Shown in pieces: positions 1-5,183 of a stretch of DNA of 5,183 nucleotides. The stretch lies in the NCBI GenBank assembly GCA_035293845.1, contig DATGMB010000267.1, positions 1 to 5,183 on the forward strand, given 5' to 3'. The DNA is from DATGMB01 sp035293845. Its GTDB lineage: Bacteria; Acidobacteriota; Terriglobia; Bryobacterales; Bryobacteraceae. Every line of letters starts with the position of its first letter. The stretch's first letter is position 1. Made by a program: the position numbers and the translations under genes. The notes beneath the pieces were generated by a model. That model saw only the letters and a program-made list of their open reading frames with translations, had not been told where the DNA came from and did not search any database.

Positions 1-35
1 TGAGCGAATTGCTGAAGCGGCTGGGGCGCCGATGA
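1..35 (+). CDS. 3' end of an unidentified upstream gene (partial)
   Basis: An open frame enters from the left edge and ends at the TGA at 33-35; the readable tail is SELLKRLGRR. Its stop overlaps the bshB1 start codon in an ATGA arrangement, the usual sign of translationally coupled genes in one operon. Ten residues are too few to identify the product. The frame of bshB1 itself is also open back to the window edge, so this tail is inferred from the ATGA overlap rather than proven. A basic, helical C-terminus is all that can be said. Confidence 0.4.
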   Translation, partial: SELLKRLGRR

Positions 36-742
36 GCCTCGACGTGCTCGCCATTGCGGCGCACCCCGACGATATCGAGCAGACCTGCGGCGGCACGCTG
101 ATCCGCATGGCGGACCAGGGCTACCGCACCGGCGCGCTGGACCTGACCGCCGGCGATATGGGCACGCGCGGATCGCCGGAGTTGCGCGTCGCGGAATCCG
201 AGGCCGCGGGGCGCGCGATGAAGCTGGCCTGGCGCGGCAACATGCATTTCCCGGATGCGCGCCTGGAGAACACCATCAGCGCGCGCATGACGCTGGCGGT
301 GAAGATCCGCGAGCTGAAGCCGCGGGTCGTGATCCTGCCCTATTGGCAGGCGCGGCACCCGGACCATTACCGCGCCTGCGAGGTCGGCTACGAGGCCTGC
401 TTCCTGGCCGGTCTCAAGAAGCTGGACGAATATTCGGAGCCGCACCGGCCGCAGAAGATCCTCTATTCGAGCCTCTACGCGGATGTGAAGCCGAGCTTCA
501 TCGTGGATATCAGCGCACAGTTCGACCGGCGGATGGAGGCGCTGCTGTGCTACGCCTCGCAATACGGCGAGCACGCGGAAGGCGCCGGGCTATTCCCGAC
601 GGAAACGGAAATTCGCGAGCGGCTGGGGGCCGTGGCGCGGTTCTACGGGCAGCAGATCGGGGTAAAATACGGCGAGCCGTTTGTGGTCAAGGAAGCGATC
701 CGCATCGACGATGTGGTGGGCATGCCGGTACGGTCGATTTGA
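32..742 (+). CDS. bshB1: Bacillithiol biosynthesis deacetylase BshB1 (LmbE/PIG-L family)
   Basis: A 236-residue cytoplasmic zinc-dependent N-acetylhydrolase of the LmbE/PIG-L family. The family enzyme removes the acetyl group from N-acetylglucosaminyl-malate to give glucosaminyl-malate, the second step of bacillithiol synthesis. The N-terminus carries the metal-binding AHPDD motif (residues 10-14), followed by CGGTL (19-23). MGTRGSPELR (43-52) matches the segment typical of the BshB1 branch. The third metal-ligand region is HPDH (109-112), and the tail GVKYGEPF (210-217) is also BshB1-like. Length is normal for BshB1 (about 230-240). The ATG at 32 is chosen because family members begin a few residues before the AHPDD motif; the frame is open further upstream, and only a weak GGGG precedes this start. 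The gene overlaps the end of the upstream gene by ATGA. Other PIG-L deacetylases act on other amino sugars, but the BshB1-specific segments favour this call. Confidence 0.88.
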   Translation: MSLDVLAIAAHPDDIEQTCGGTLIRMADQGYRTGALDLTAGDMGTRGSPELRVAESEAAGRAMKLAWRGNMHFPDARLENTISARMTLAVKIRELKPRVVILPYWQARHPDHYRACEVGYEACFLAGLKKLDEYSEPHRPQKILYSSLYADVKPSFIVDISAQFDRRMEALLCYASQYGEHAEGAGLFPTETEIRERLGAVARFYGQQIGVKYGEPFVVKEAIRIDDVVGMPVRSI

Positions 743-773
743 GGCAGGTGGCATAAAATATGCCACCTGCCTC
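741..773. repeat. Perfect 15-bp-arm palindrome at the bshB1 stop codon
   Basis: Arms GAGGCAGGTGGCATA (741-755) and TATGCCACCTGCCTC (759-773) are exact reverse complements around an AAA triloop. The left arm begins inside the bshB1 TGA. As RNA it would form a very stable hairpin immediately after translation ends, so it could act as a terminator or a 3'-end stabiliser. There is no good U-run directly after it (CCGGAAGTTATTGATTTT), so a classical intrinsic terminator is not assured. It shares its core with the second palindrome at 812-830. Confidence 0.85.
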
Positions 774-811
774 CCGGAAGTTATTGATTTTAGGACTGCG
801 GAGAAGGACAA

Positions 812-830
812 GTGGCATATCATATGCCAC
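812..830. repeat. Second copy of the palindrome, adjoining the SCO gene stop
   Basis: GTGGCATA (812-819), TCA, TATGCCAC (823-830): a perfect 8-bp inverted repeat with a 3-nt centre, extendable to 9 bp around the central C. It has the same core as the palindrome at 741-773. In direct alignment 745-771 and 809-835 match at 23 of 27 positions. On the minus strand it begins on the base after the TAG stop (831-833) of the SCO-family gene. The convergent genes therefore each end at a copy. A dispersed REP-like element or a two-sided termination region are the main readings. Confidence 0.8.
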
Positions 831-1670
831 CTACCGCTCCGCCATGGCCGCTGCGAGGTAATCGCCGAGCTGCGCCGCGGTGAACTCGTTGCCTTCGAAA
901 TCGGCTTCCAGGCGGCCTCCGCGGCCGATGACCAGCGTGTGGAGCGAGTGCGTGAGGAACCCCTCGTCCTGCCAAAAATTCAGGCCGAAGCGCCGGGCGG
1001 CGGCCTTGATCTCCTCCGGCGAGCCCGTGAGAAAATGCCACGAGCGTGGGTCCGCCTTCCACGTCGCGGCATAGCGCGCGAGCACCGGCGGCGTGTCGTG
1101 CACCGGGTCGAAGGTGATGCTGAGGAGCACCAGGTCGCGGCCGAGTCGCGCGGCGAAGCGCTTCGCGATCTGGCCGAAATTGTTCGAAAGCCGGAAGCAG
1201 TAATCGGGCAGCGGGCAGGCCGTGTAGATGAAGGTCAGGGCGACCACTTTGCCCCGGAATTGCGAGAGAGACACGCGCGCGCCGGTCTGGTCCGTGAGGG
1301 TGAAATCGGGGACCGGGTCGCCCGGATGCAGCGTGGCGCGGGGCGGCTCCAGAAGCGCCAGGCGGCGCGCGCGCATCTGTTCGGGCTCGGTAGTTTCGAA
1401 GCGGTGCGGGTGGATAGCCTCGGCATAACTGCGGTCCTTTTCGACGACGAGTGTGAAATCGATATAAGCGCCGGGCCGGAGGTTGGCGAGTTCTTTGCCG
1501 TCGCGCACCGGGTACGCCATGGACATCGCTTCCATATAGCCGGGGATGGCGTTGCACGAGGCGACGAACGTGCTGTGCGCGGGATCGACCTGGAGCACGA
1601 TGCCGGTGACCGGGTACTGCGCGGCGGCGAGCGCCAGGGCGAACGCCACGAGCAGCGCGCTACTTCGCAT
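831..1670 (-). CDS. SCO1/SenC-family protein with N-terminal CusF-like copper-binding domain
   Basis: A 279-residue exported protein. Residues 1-18 are a signal peptide (hydrophobic core, AAA-Q cleavage context), with no lipobox. Residues about 20-85 resemble the CusF-type copper-binding domain: VTGIVLQVDP, then IPGYMEAMSM, where M49 and M51 match the CusF methionine ligands, with C39 at the usual His position and M46 at the Trp position. Residues about 115-275 form a SCO/thioredoxin-like domain: PDFTLTDQTG, a CPLPDYC pair (C152, C158), TFDPVHDTP (186-194) and the SCO histidine H241 in THSLH. SCO proteins bind copper and help build the CuA site of cytochrome oxidase or act as thiol reductases. 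The Cys spacing here is x5 rather than the usual x3, so the substrate may differ. The ATG at 1670 has a good GGGAGG site and overlaps the preceding gene by 11 bp, indicating cotranscription and probable translational coupling. Family assignment is firm; the target protein is unknown. Confidence 0.87.
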   Translation of the reverse strand: MRSSALLVAFALALAAAQYPVTGIVLQVDPAHSTFVASCNAIPGYMEAMSMAYPVRDGKELANLRPGAYIDFTLVVEKDRSYAEAIHPHRFETTEPEQMRARRLALLEPPRATLHPGDPVPDFTLTDQTGARVSLSQFRGKVVALTFIYTACPLPDYCFRLSNNFGQIAKRFAARLGRDLVLLSITFDPVHDTPPVLARYAATWKADPRSWHFLTGSPEEIKAAARRFGLNFWQDEGFLTHSLHTLVIGRGGRLEADFEGNEFTAAQLGDYLAAAMAER

Positions 1671-4209
1671 GCGCGCCTCCCAGCTTGAATGGCTTTCGCT
1701 GGATTTTGCGGTACTCGCGCGCGAACTGCCGGATCTCGATCGCCTGATTCTTCGCCACGCCGGTAAATCGCTGCGGTTCGGGATCGCCGGGCCAGTGAAT
1801 TTCGAGCGCGAGAATCTCCGCCGACCGGCCCAGGCCGATGTGCTGCTCGAGCGGCGAGCAGCCGAAGGAACCGCCGCTTCCGACCGTCCGCCAGATGGCG
1901 CGCGGCTCGCCGCCCGCGTTCTGCACCGTGACCTTGATCTTCGCGCCGATGGCCGGCCGGTTGGCCTTGACGCCGACGAGCCGCACGCTCAGCCAATCGT
2001 TGCCGTGGCCGGGATTCTCGAACAGACGGAAGGCGTGAGCATCGCCCGGCACCGCGCCGCCGACGACCTCGAGGATATCCTCGTCGCCGTCGTTGTCGAT
2101 ATCCGCGAACGCGACGCCGTGGCCTTTGTGCAGCTCGCCCGTGCCCGAGGAGGCGGTGATATCGGCGAACCGCTTGCCTTGCTGGTTGTGCAGCAGGACG
2201 TTCGGCACGATGGAGGCGTAGGAGGGATCGCCGGTGCCGAGGTAGATATCCGGGTAGCCATCGTTATCCACGTCGCCGAAATTCGAGCCCATCGGCATGA
2301 AGAGCTTGTCCAGACCCACTTCGGCCGTGACGTCGCGGAACGCGCCGTTGCCGAGGTTGCGGTAGAGCTTCATGGTCGCGGCGTTGTGCGGCAGGCCGAG
2401 GTAGGTTCGGGCGGTCTCGTCGACGGACATGATGTAGCTGTTGACGAGCAGGTCGGGCCAGCCGTCGTTATCGTAATCGAAAAACCAGGAGGGGAAGGCG
2501 TGGCCCGGACCGGGGACGCCTGCCTGCTTCGCGACTTCGGTGAAGGTGCCGTCGTGGTTGTTGCGGAACAGGGCTCCGTCGCCGCGATAGTTGGCGGCGT
2601 AGAGGTCGGCCCAGCCGTCGCCATCGAAATCGGCGGCGGCGACGGCTTTGGTGAACGCGGCGATATCGGTCCCGGAGGAGTGGGAAATATCTTTGAACGT
2701 GCCGTCGCCGTTGTTCAAAAAGAGCTGATTGGGACCGTTTTCGACCCCGATGTAGAGGTCCAGGAAGCCGTCGTTGTTGACATCCGTCCATACGGCGGTT
2801 TGGGTGGAGGTGGGCTCAGCGAGGCCGGCTTCGCGGGTCACGTCCGTGAAGGTGCCGTTGCAGTTGTTGCGTAGCAGCGATTTCCGCATCGGAAGCTGCC
2901 AGCCGCCGCGGAGGACCAGGATATCGGTGCAGCCATCGTTGTTGTAATCGGCCTGCACCATGTTGAGGCCGCCCAACTGCCCGGCGAGCCCGGCCTGCGC
3001 GGTGCGGTCGGCGAATGTGCCGTCGCCGTTGTTGTGGAAAAAGCGCATGGGCGCGCAGAAATCCTGGCTGGAAGCGACCACATCGAAGAGCCTGTCGCCG
3101 TCGAAGTCGTCCACGATCAGGCCGCCGGCAAGGGAGGTAAAGTCGAGGCCGGCGAGCGGCGCCACGTCGCGGAAGCGGCCGAGGTCTTCGGTGGAGGCGA
3201 ATGCGGAAGGCGGCATCAGGTACTCGTGCGGCACGCCGGCGGGCCACGCCCCCAGGGTCATGTAGGCGATGTTGAGCAGCCAGCGGACCTCGAGATCGCG
3301 GGGGCGCTGCTTGAGTACGGCGAGAAAGCGGCGGACGGCCTCTTCGGCGTCCGCGGTCCTGGTGTATTTGAATTCGGGGCGGATGGGGAACAGGCAGCGC
3401 TCGCCGGGGTGTTGAAAGACGCCGTTGACCGCGTCGGAGCGGTGCAGGTGCCCGATGCCAAGGAGCTCATCTAAATACGGAACGGTCTGCGGCGATTGCG
3501 CCGCGGCAAGGCGCGCGGCAGCTTCCCATTGCGGGATGGCCTGATCCATCTCGCCGGTATAGGCGTAGATCTGGCCGAGGGCGACACGGAGGGAGATGGC
3601 GGTGCTGGCGGGGCGGTCGGGCTCCGGCGAGGCCACCAGCTTTTCGGCGCGGGCGGTGACGTCCGCCAGAGACTGGCGGCGCACGGCACACATTTGCGCG
3701 GGATCGAGGTTCCAGCCAGCGGGCTTCGGCCAGTTCGCCAGAGCGGCTTCGGCTTCGTTGAGGCCGGAGATGTCGAAATCGAAATGGATGCTGCCTTCGG
3801 CGCGGAGGGCGGCCTGGCGCTCGCGGGCCGTGCGGTCCATGCGGGCGACTTCGGCGGTGGTCAACACCTTGGCGATGGCGTACCCGGAGGGCAGCCGGAA
3901 GACCGGCGAAAGCTGGCCGGGCGCGAGGCCGCGGATCGCGGCGCGGATCTCCTCGCGGAGCGATGCCGGATCGACCGTGCCGAGCAGGCCGCCATCGGCG
4001 GCGGTGGCGTCGGTGGACTTTTCACGGGCGAGCACGGCAAAATCGGCGCCATTTTCGAGCTGGCGGCGGATTGCGGCGGCTTCGGCGGCGGAGTTCACGA
4101 CGATGAGGCGGAGGGGGACGGCGGCGGCCGGAGGCGGGGCGTCCTGGTTGAAGGCCAAAAACGCGAAAAGCAGGGGAAAAAGGAACATCCGGTAGGGGTA
4201 TCGTATCAT
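1660..4209 (-). CDS. Exported parvulin-TPR-VCBS/FG-GAP-ASPIC/UnbV fusion protein (CRTAC1-like)
   Basis: An 849-residue exported protein. Residues 1-20 (MIRYPYR then a hydrophobic run) are a signal peptide. Residues about 31-117 resemble a parvulin/PpiC rotamase domain (ADFAVLAREKSTD, DGGLLGTVD, LAPGQLSPVF, PSGYAIAKVL), but the two conserved parvulin histidines appear as L35 and A111, so catalysis is doubtful. Residues about 204-323 hold two TPR-like helical pairs ending in RWLLNIAYMTLG, a segment common in CRTAC1-like proteins. Residues about 365-735 are VCBS/FG-GAP propeller repeats with seven Asp-rich calcium-loop motifs at 368, 421, 476, 527, 578, 646 and 703 (for example DVNNDGFLD), several followed by NNGDGTF. 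Residues about 753-827 are an ASPIC/UnbV domain. A periplasmic or surface Ca-binding propeller is likely; the biochemical role is unknown. It precedes the SCO gene with an 11-bp overlap. The start could be the ATG at 4209 or at 4188 (residue 8); neither has a clear Shine-Dalgarno site, and 4209 gives a charged signal-peptide n-region. Confidence 0.88.
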   Translation of the reverse strand: MIRYPYRMFLFPLLFAFLAFNQDAPPPAAAVPLRLIVVNSAAEAAAIRRQLENGADFAVLAREKSTDATAADGGLLGTVDPASLREEIRAAIRGLAPGQLSPVFRLPSGYAIAKVLTTAEVARMDRTARERQAALRAEGSIHFDFDISGLNEAEAALANWPKPAGWNLDPAQMCAVRRQSLADVTARAEKLVASPEPDRPASTAISLRVALGQIYAYTGEMDQAIPQWEAAARLAAAQSPQTVPYLDELLGIGHLHRSDAVNGVFQHPGERCLFPIRPEFKYTRTADAEEAVRRFLAVLKQRPRDLEVRWLLNIAYMTLGAWPAGVPHEYLMPPSAFASTEDLGRFRDVAPLAGLDFTSLAGGLIVDDFDGDRLFDVVASSQDFCAPMRFFHNNGDGTFADRTAQAGLAGQLGGLNMVQADYNNDGCTDILVLRGGWQLPMRKSLLRNNCNGTFTDVTREAGLAEPTSTQTAVWTDVNNDGFLDLYIGVENGPNQLFLNNGDGTFKDISHSSGTDIAAFTKAVAAADFDGDGWADLYAANYRGDGALFRNNHDGTFTEVAKQAGVPGPGHAFPSWFFDYDNDGWPDLLVNSYIMSVDETARTYLGLPHNAATMKLYRNLGNGAFRDVTAEVGLDKLFMPMGSNFGDVDNDGYPDIYLGTGDPSYASIVPNVLLHNQQGKRFADITASSGTGELHKGHGVAFADIDNDGDEDILEVVGGAVPGDAHAFRLFENPGHGNDWLSVRLVGVKANRPAIGAKIKVTVQNAGGEPRAIWRTVGSGGSFGCSPLEQHIGLGRSAEILALEIHWPGDPEPQRFTGVAKNQAIEIRQFAREYRKIQRKPFKLGGAHAK
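1676..1681 (-). promoter_or_regulatory. Ribosome binding site of the SCO-family gene
   Basis: On the minus strand GGGAGG lies 5 nt before the ATG at 1670-1668. It sits inside the last codons of the upstream VCBS/UnbV gene. It fixes the SCO start and supports translation by ribosomes finishing the upstream gene. Confidence 0.7.
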
Positions 4210-4211
4210 TC

Positions 4212-4218
4212 AGGGAGA
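4212..4218 (+). promoter_or_regulatory. Ribosome binding site of the TIGR03435 gene
   Basis: AGGGAGA lies 5 nt before the ATG at 4224 and fixes that start. It occupies most of the 14-bp gap separating this gene from the divergent start codon at 4209, so no complete promoter fits between the two start codons. Confidence 0.65.
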
Positions 4219-4223
4219 AAACG

Positions 4224-4988
4224 ATGAAAATTGCGCCTTTTGCCGTCGTTTTGCTTGCAATTCGCGCGATTTCGGCGCAGCCGGAGGCCGCACCCGGGTT
4301 CGAGGTGGCTACGGTGAAACTGGCGCCGCCGCGGGAGGGGGATGCGCGGCTGGTCGCGATGGATACCGATCCGGCCGCGGTGCGGTACACCAACGTCACG
4401 CTCAAAAACCTGATCGCCATCGCGTACCGGTTCGACGACCGGCTGATCGCCGGCGGCCCGGGCTGGCTCGATACCCAGCAATACGATCTCGCGGCCCGGC
4501 TGCCGCCCGGAACGCCCAAAGACCGCGTTCCCGGCATGATGCAGACGCTGCTCGCCGAGCAGTTTCACTTGACCGTCCATCGCGAGAGCAAGGAACAGCG
4601 CGTGTACTTCCTGGTGGCGGCAAAGGGCGGTCCCAAATTGAAGGAGGCGCCGAAGGCGGAGCCGGGGAATCCGGACGTCGATCAGGTACGCGGAGACCGC
4701 CTCCCGATTTCCGTTTTCCGCGGCCGCATCGTGGGCCATGCGATGCCGCTCGGTTCTCTGGCGGCGGTCCTGGCGCGGCCGGCGGGGTACCAAGTGGTGG
4801 ACCGCACGGGCCTGGCCGGACTCTTCGATATCGACCTGAAATGGAGGCCGGACGAGGACACGAAAGGCGACGGCCCAGGTCTCTTCACCGCCATCCAGGA
4901 ACAGCTCGGATTGAAACTGGAGCCGGGGAGGGCGCCCGTCGAGACGCTGGTGATCGATCGCGCGGAACGGATTCCGGCGGGGAATTGA
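4224..4988 (+). CDS. Exported TIGR03435/DUF3738 family protein, function unknown
   Basis: A 254-residue protein of the TIGR03435 (DUF3738) family, found in many paralogous copies in Solibacter-type acidobacteria; no biochemical role is established. Residues 1-18 are a signal peptide with an ISA-Q cleavage context, so it is exported. Family landmarks in order: FEVATVKLAPP (26-36), YTNVTLKNLIAIAYR (55-69), IAGGPGWLDTQQYDLAAR (75-92), MMQTLLAEQFHLTVHRE (105-121), YFLVAAKGGPKLKEA (128-142), VVDRTGLAGLFDIDLKW (191-207) and the C-terminal FTAIQEQLGLKLEPGRAPVE (221-240). The length is usual for the family, and the ending VETLVIDRAERIPAGN is intact, so this is a complete gene. It starts divergently from the VCBS/UnbV gene across 14 bp and has a good AGGGAGA ribosome site. 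It may share control with that gene, but nothing in the sequence proves a functional link. Confidence 0.9.
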   Translation: MKIAPFAVVLLAIRAISAQPEAAPGFEVATVKLAPPREGDARLVAMDTDPAAVRYTNVTLKNLIAIAYRFDDRLIAGGPGWLDTQQYDLAARLPPGTPKDRVPGMMQTLLAEQFHLTVHRESKEQRVYFLVAAKGGPKLKEAPKAEPGNPDVDQVRGDRLPISVFRGRIVGHAMPLGSLAAVLARPAGYQVVDRTGLAGLFDIDLKWRPDEDTKGDGPGLFTAIQEQLGLKLEPGRAPVETLVIDRAERIPAGN

Positions 4989-4994
4989 ACCAGG

Positions 4995-5018
4995 CGGCCC
5001 GAACTTCCTTATGGGCCG
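4995..5018 (+). terminator. Possible weak hairpin after the TIGR03435 gene
   Basis: CGGCCC (4995-5000) pairs with GGGCCG (5013-5018) across a 12-nt loop, starting 6 bp after the TGA. A TTTT run (5026-5029) lies 7 nt after the stem, further than in a standard intrinsic terminator. CTTCCT (5004-5009) could instead pair with AGGAAG (5030-5035), an alternative fold. The termination role is tentative. Confidence 0.3.
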
Positions 5019-5049
5019 ACTCCGGTTTTAGGAAGCCGGGGTCATTCCC

Positions 5050-5058
5050 TGCTATACT
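5050..5058 (+). promoter_or_regulatory. Extended -10 promoter of rpmH
   Basis: TGCTATACT contains TATACT (5053-5058), one base from the TATAAT consensus, preceded by a TG one base upstream, the extended -10 signature. No convincing -35 lies 16-18 bp upstream, which extended -10 promoters can do without. Transcription would begin near 5064-5066, giving rpmH a leader of about 10 nt with no visible Shine-Dalgarno site. Confidence 0.55.
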
Positions 5059-5074
5059 GATAACTTGAACTCCC

Positions 5075-5183
5075 ATGCCGAAACGCACCTTTCAGCCGAA
5101 TAACCGCCGCCGCGCGAAAACGCACGGGTTCCGCTCCCGCATGGCTACCAAGAACGGCCGGGCCGTGCTGTCCCGCCGGCGCG
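5075..5183 (+). CDS. rpmH: Ribosomal protein L34 (partial, cut by window end)
   Basis: The first 36 residues of bacterial L34, a small basic protein of the large ribosomal subunit that binds 23S rRNA. MPKRTFQPNNRRRAKTHGF followed by RSRMATKNGRAVLSRRR carries the family signature (KRTFQP, HGFRxRMxTxxGRxVLxxRR). About 10-15 residues are missing to the right. The ATG at 5075 is fixed by the conserved N-terminus; CTTGAACTCCC upstream has no clear ribosome site. rpmH usually heads an rpmH-rnpA-yidC cluster, so those genes may follow outside the window. It is preceded by the TIGR03435 gene, not by dnaA as in many bacteria. Confidence 0.95.
   Translation, partial: MPKRTFQPNNRRRAKTHGFRSRMATKNGRAVLSRRR

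Noticed and set aside
681..1688. A 335-codon + strand open frame running through the palindromes and the SCO gene
   Set aside because: It overlaps the end of bshB1 and is antisense to a clear SCO protein; its Arg/Glu-rich sequence matches no family I recognise and it has no ribosome site.
1546..2874. A 442-codon open frame on the + strand opposite the VCBS/UnbV gene
   Set aside because: It is the antisense shadow of a well-supported gene; its repeated Val/Ile/Asp-rich segments mirror the Asp-rich propeller repeats read backwards in GC-rich DNA.
2077..3108. Recurring GTCGTTGTTG/CCGTCG-like words resembling a tandem DNA repeat or CRISPR array
   Set aside because: They are codons of protein-level calcium-loop repeats (DxNNDGxxD, NNGDGTF) at irregular spacing with diverged sequence, not identical DNA repeats with uniform spacers.
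4204..4209. TATCAT as a -10 element for the TIGR03435 gene
   Set aside because: A start about 7 nt downstream would fall inside the ribosome binding site, and no -35 or TG extension accompanies it.
3496..4227. A + strand open frame whose TGA overlaps the TIGR03435 ATG (ATGA)
   Set aside because: The overlap looks like coupling, but the frame is antisense to the signal peptide, parvulin and TPR-like regions of a real gene and its Gly-rich product resembles no known protein.
4022..4793. Minus-strand open frames across the start of the TIGR03435 gene
   Set aside because: They are shadows in high-GC sequence; the + strand frame shows the full set of family motifs and a signal peptide.
4989..5074. 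Possible dnaA boxes or replication origin beside rpmH
   Set aside because: rpmH often lies near dnaA and oriC, but no TTATNCACA-like site is visible in this 86-bp gap and the upstream gene is unrelated to replication.

Overview
This 5.2 kb, GC-rich, gene-dense window reads as the chromosome of an acidobacterium, most likely of the Solibacter/Bryobacter group. Three things point there: a TIGR03435/DUF3738 protein (a family expanded in Solibacter-like genomes), a secreted CRTAC1-like protein with FG-GAP/VCBS repeats and an ASPIC/UnbV tail next to a SCO-family gene, and a BshB1-type bacillithiol deacetylase. The assignment rests on recognised protein families, not on a database search.

Layout, left to right. 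(1) Positions 1-35 hold the last codons of an unidentified + strand gene whose stop overlaps the next start (ATGA). (2) 32-742 (+) is bshB1, bacillithiol biosynthesis. (3) 741-835 is a convergent intergenic region carrying two related palindromes, GTGGCATA-NNN-TATGCCAC, one touching the stop codon of each flanking gene. (4) 831-1670 (-) is a SCO1/SenC-type thioredoxin-fold protein with an extra N-terminal CusF-like copper-binding domain. (5) 1660-4209 (-) is an 849-residue exported multidomain protein: signal peptide, parvulin-like PPIase domain lacking the usual active-site histidines, TPR-like helices, seven Asp-rich VCBS/FG-GAP calcium-loop motifs and a C-terminal ASPIC/UnbV domain. It lies upstream of the SCO gene, overlaps it by 11 bp, and the two are probably cotranscribed. 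(6) 4224-4988 (+) is the exported TIGR03435 protein, divergent from gene 5 with only 14 bp between the start codons. (7) 4989-5074 is an intergenic region with a good extended -10 promoter. (8) 5075-5183 (+) is rpmH (ribosomal protein L34), cut by the window end.

How the genes fit together: the two minus-strand genes look like an envelope module, a large exported beta-propeller protein with a chaperone-like domain plus a copper-handling SCO protein. Their joint role in metalloprotein maturation or an extracytoplasmic redox process is inference. bshB1 (thiol metabolism) and rpmH (translation) are housekeeping genes at the edges. The most unusual items are the matched stop-codon palindromes, the parvulin-TPR-VCBS-UnbV fusion, and the CusF-SCO fusion with a Cys-x5-Cys site. 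I found no mobile element, CRISPR array, tRNA or rRNA.
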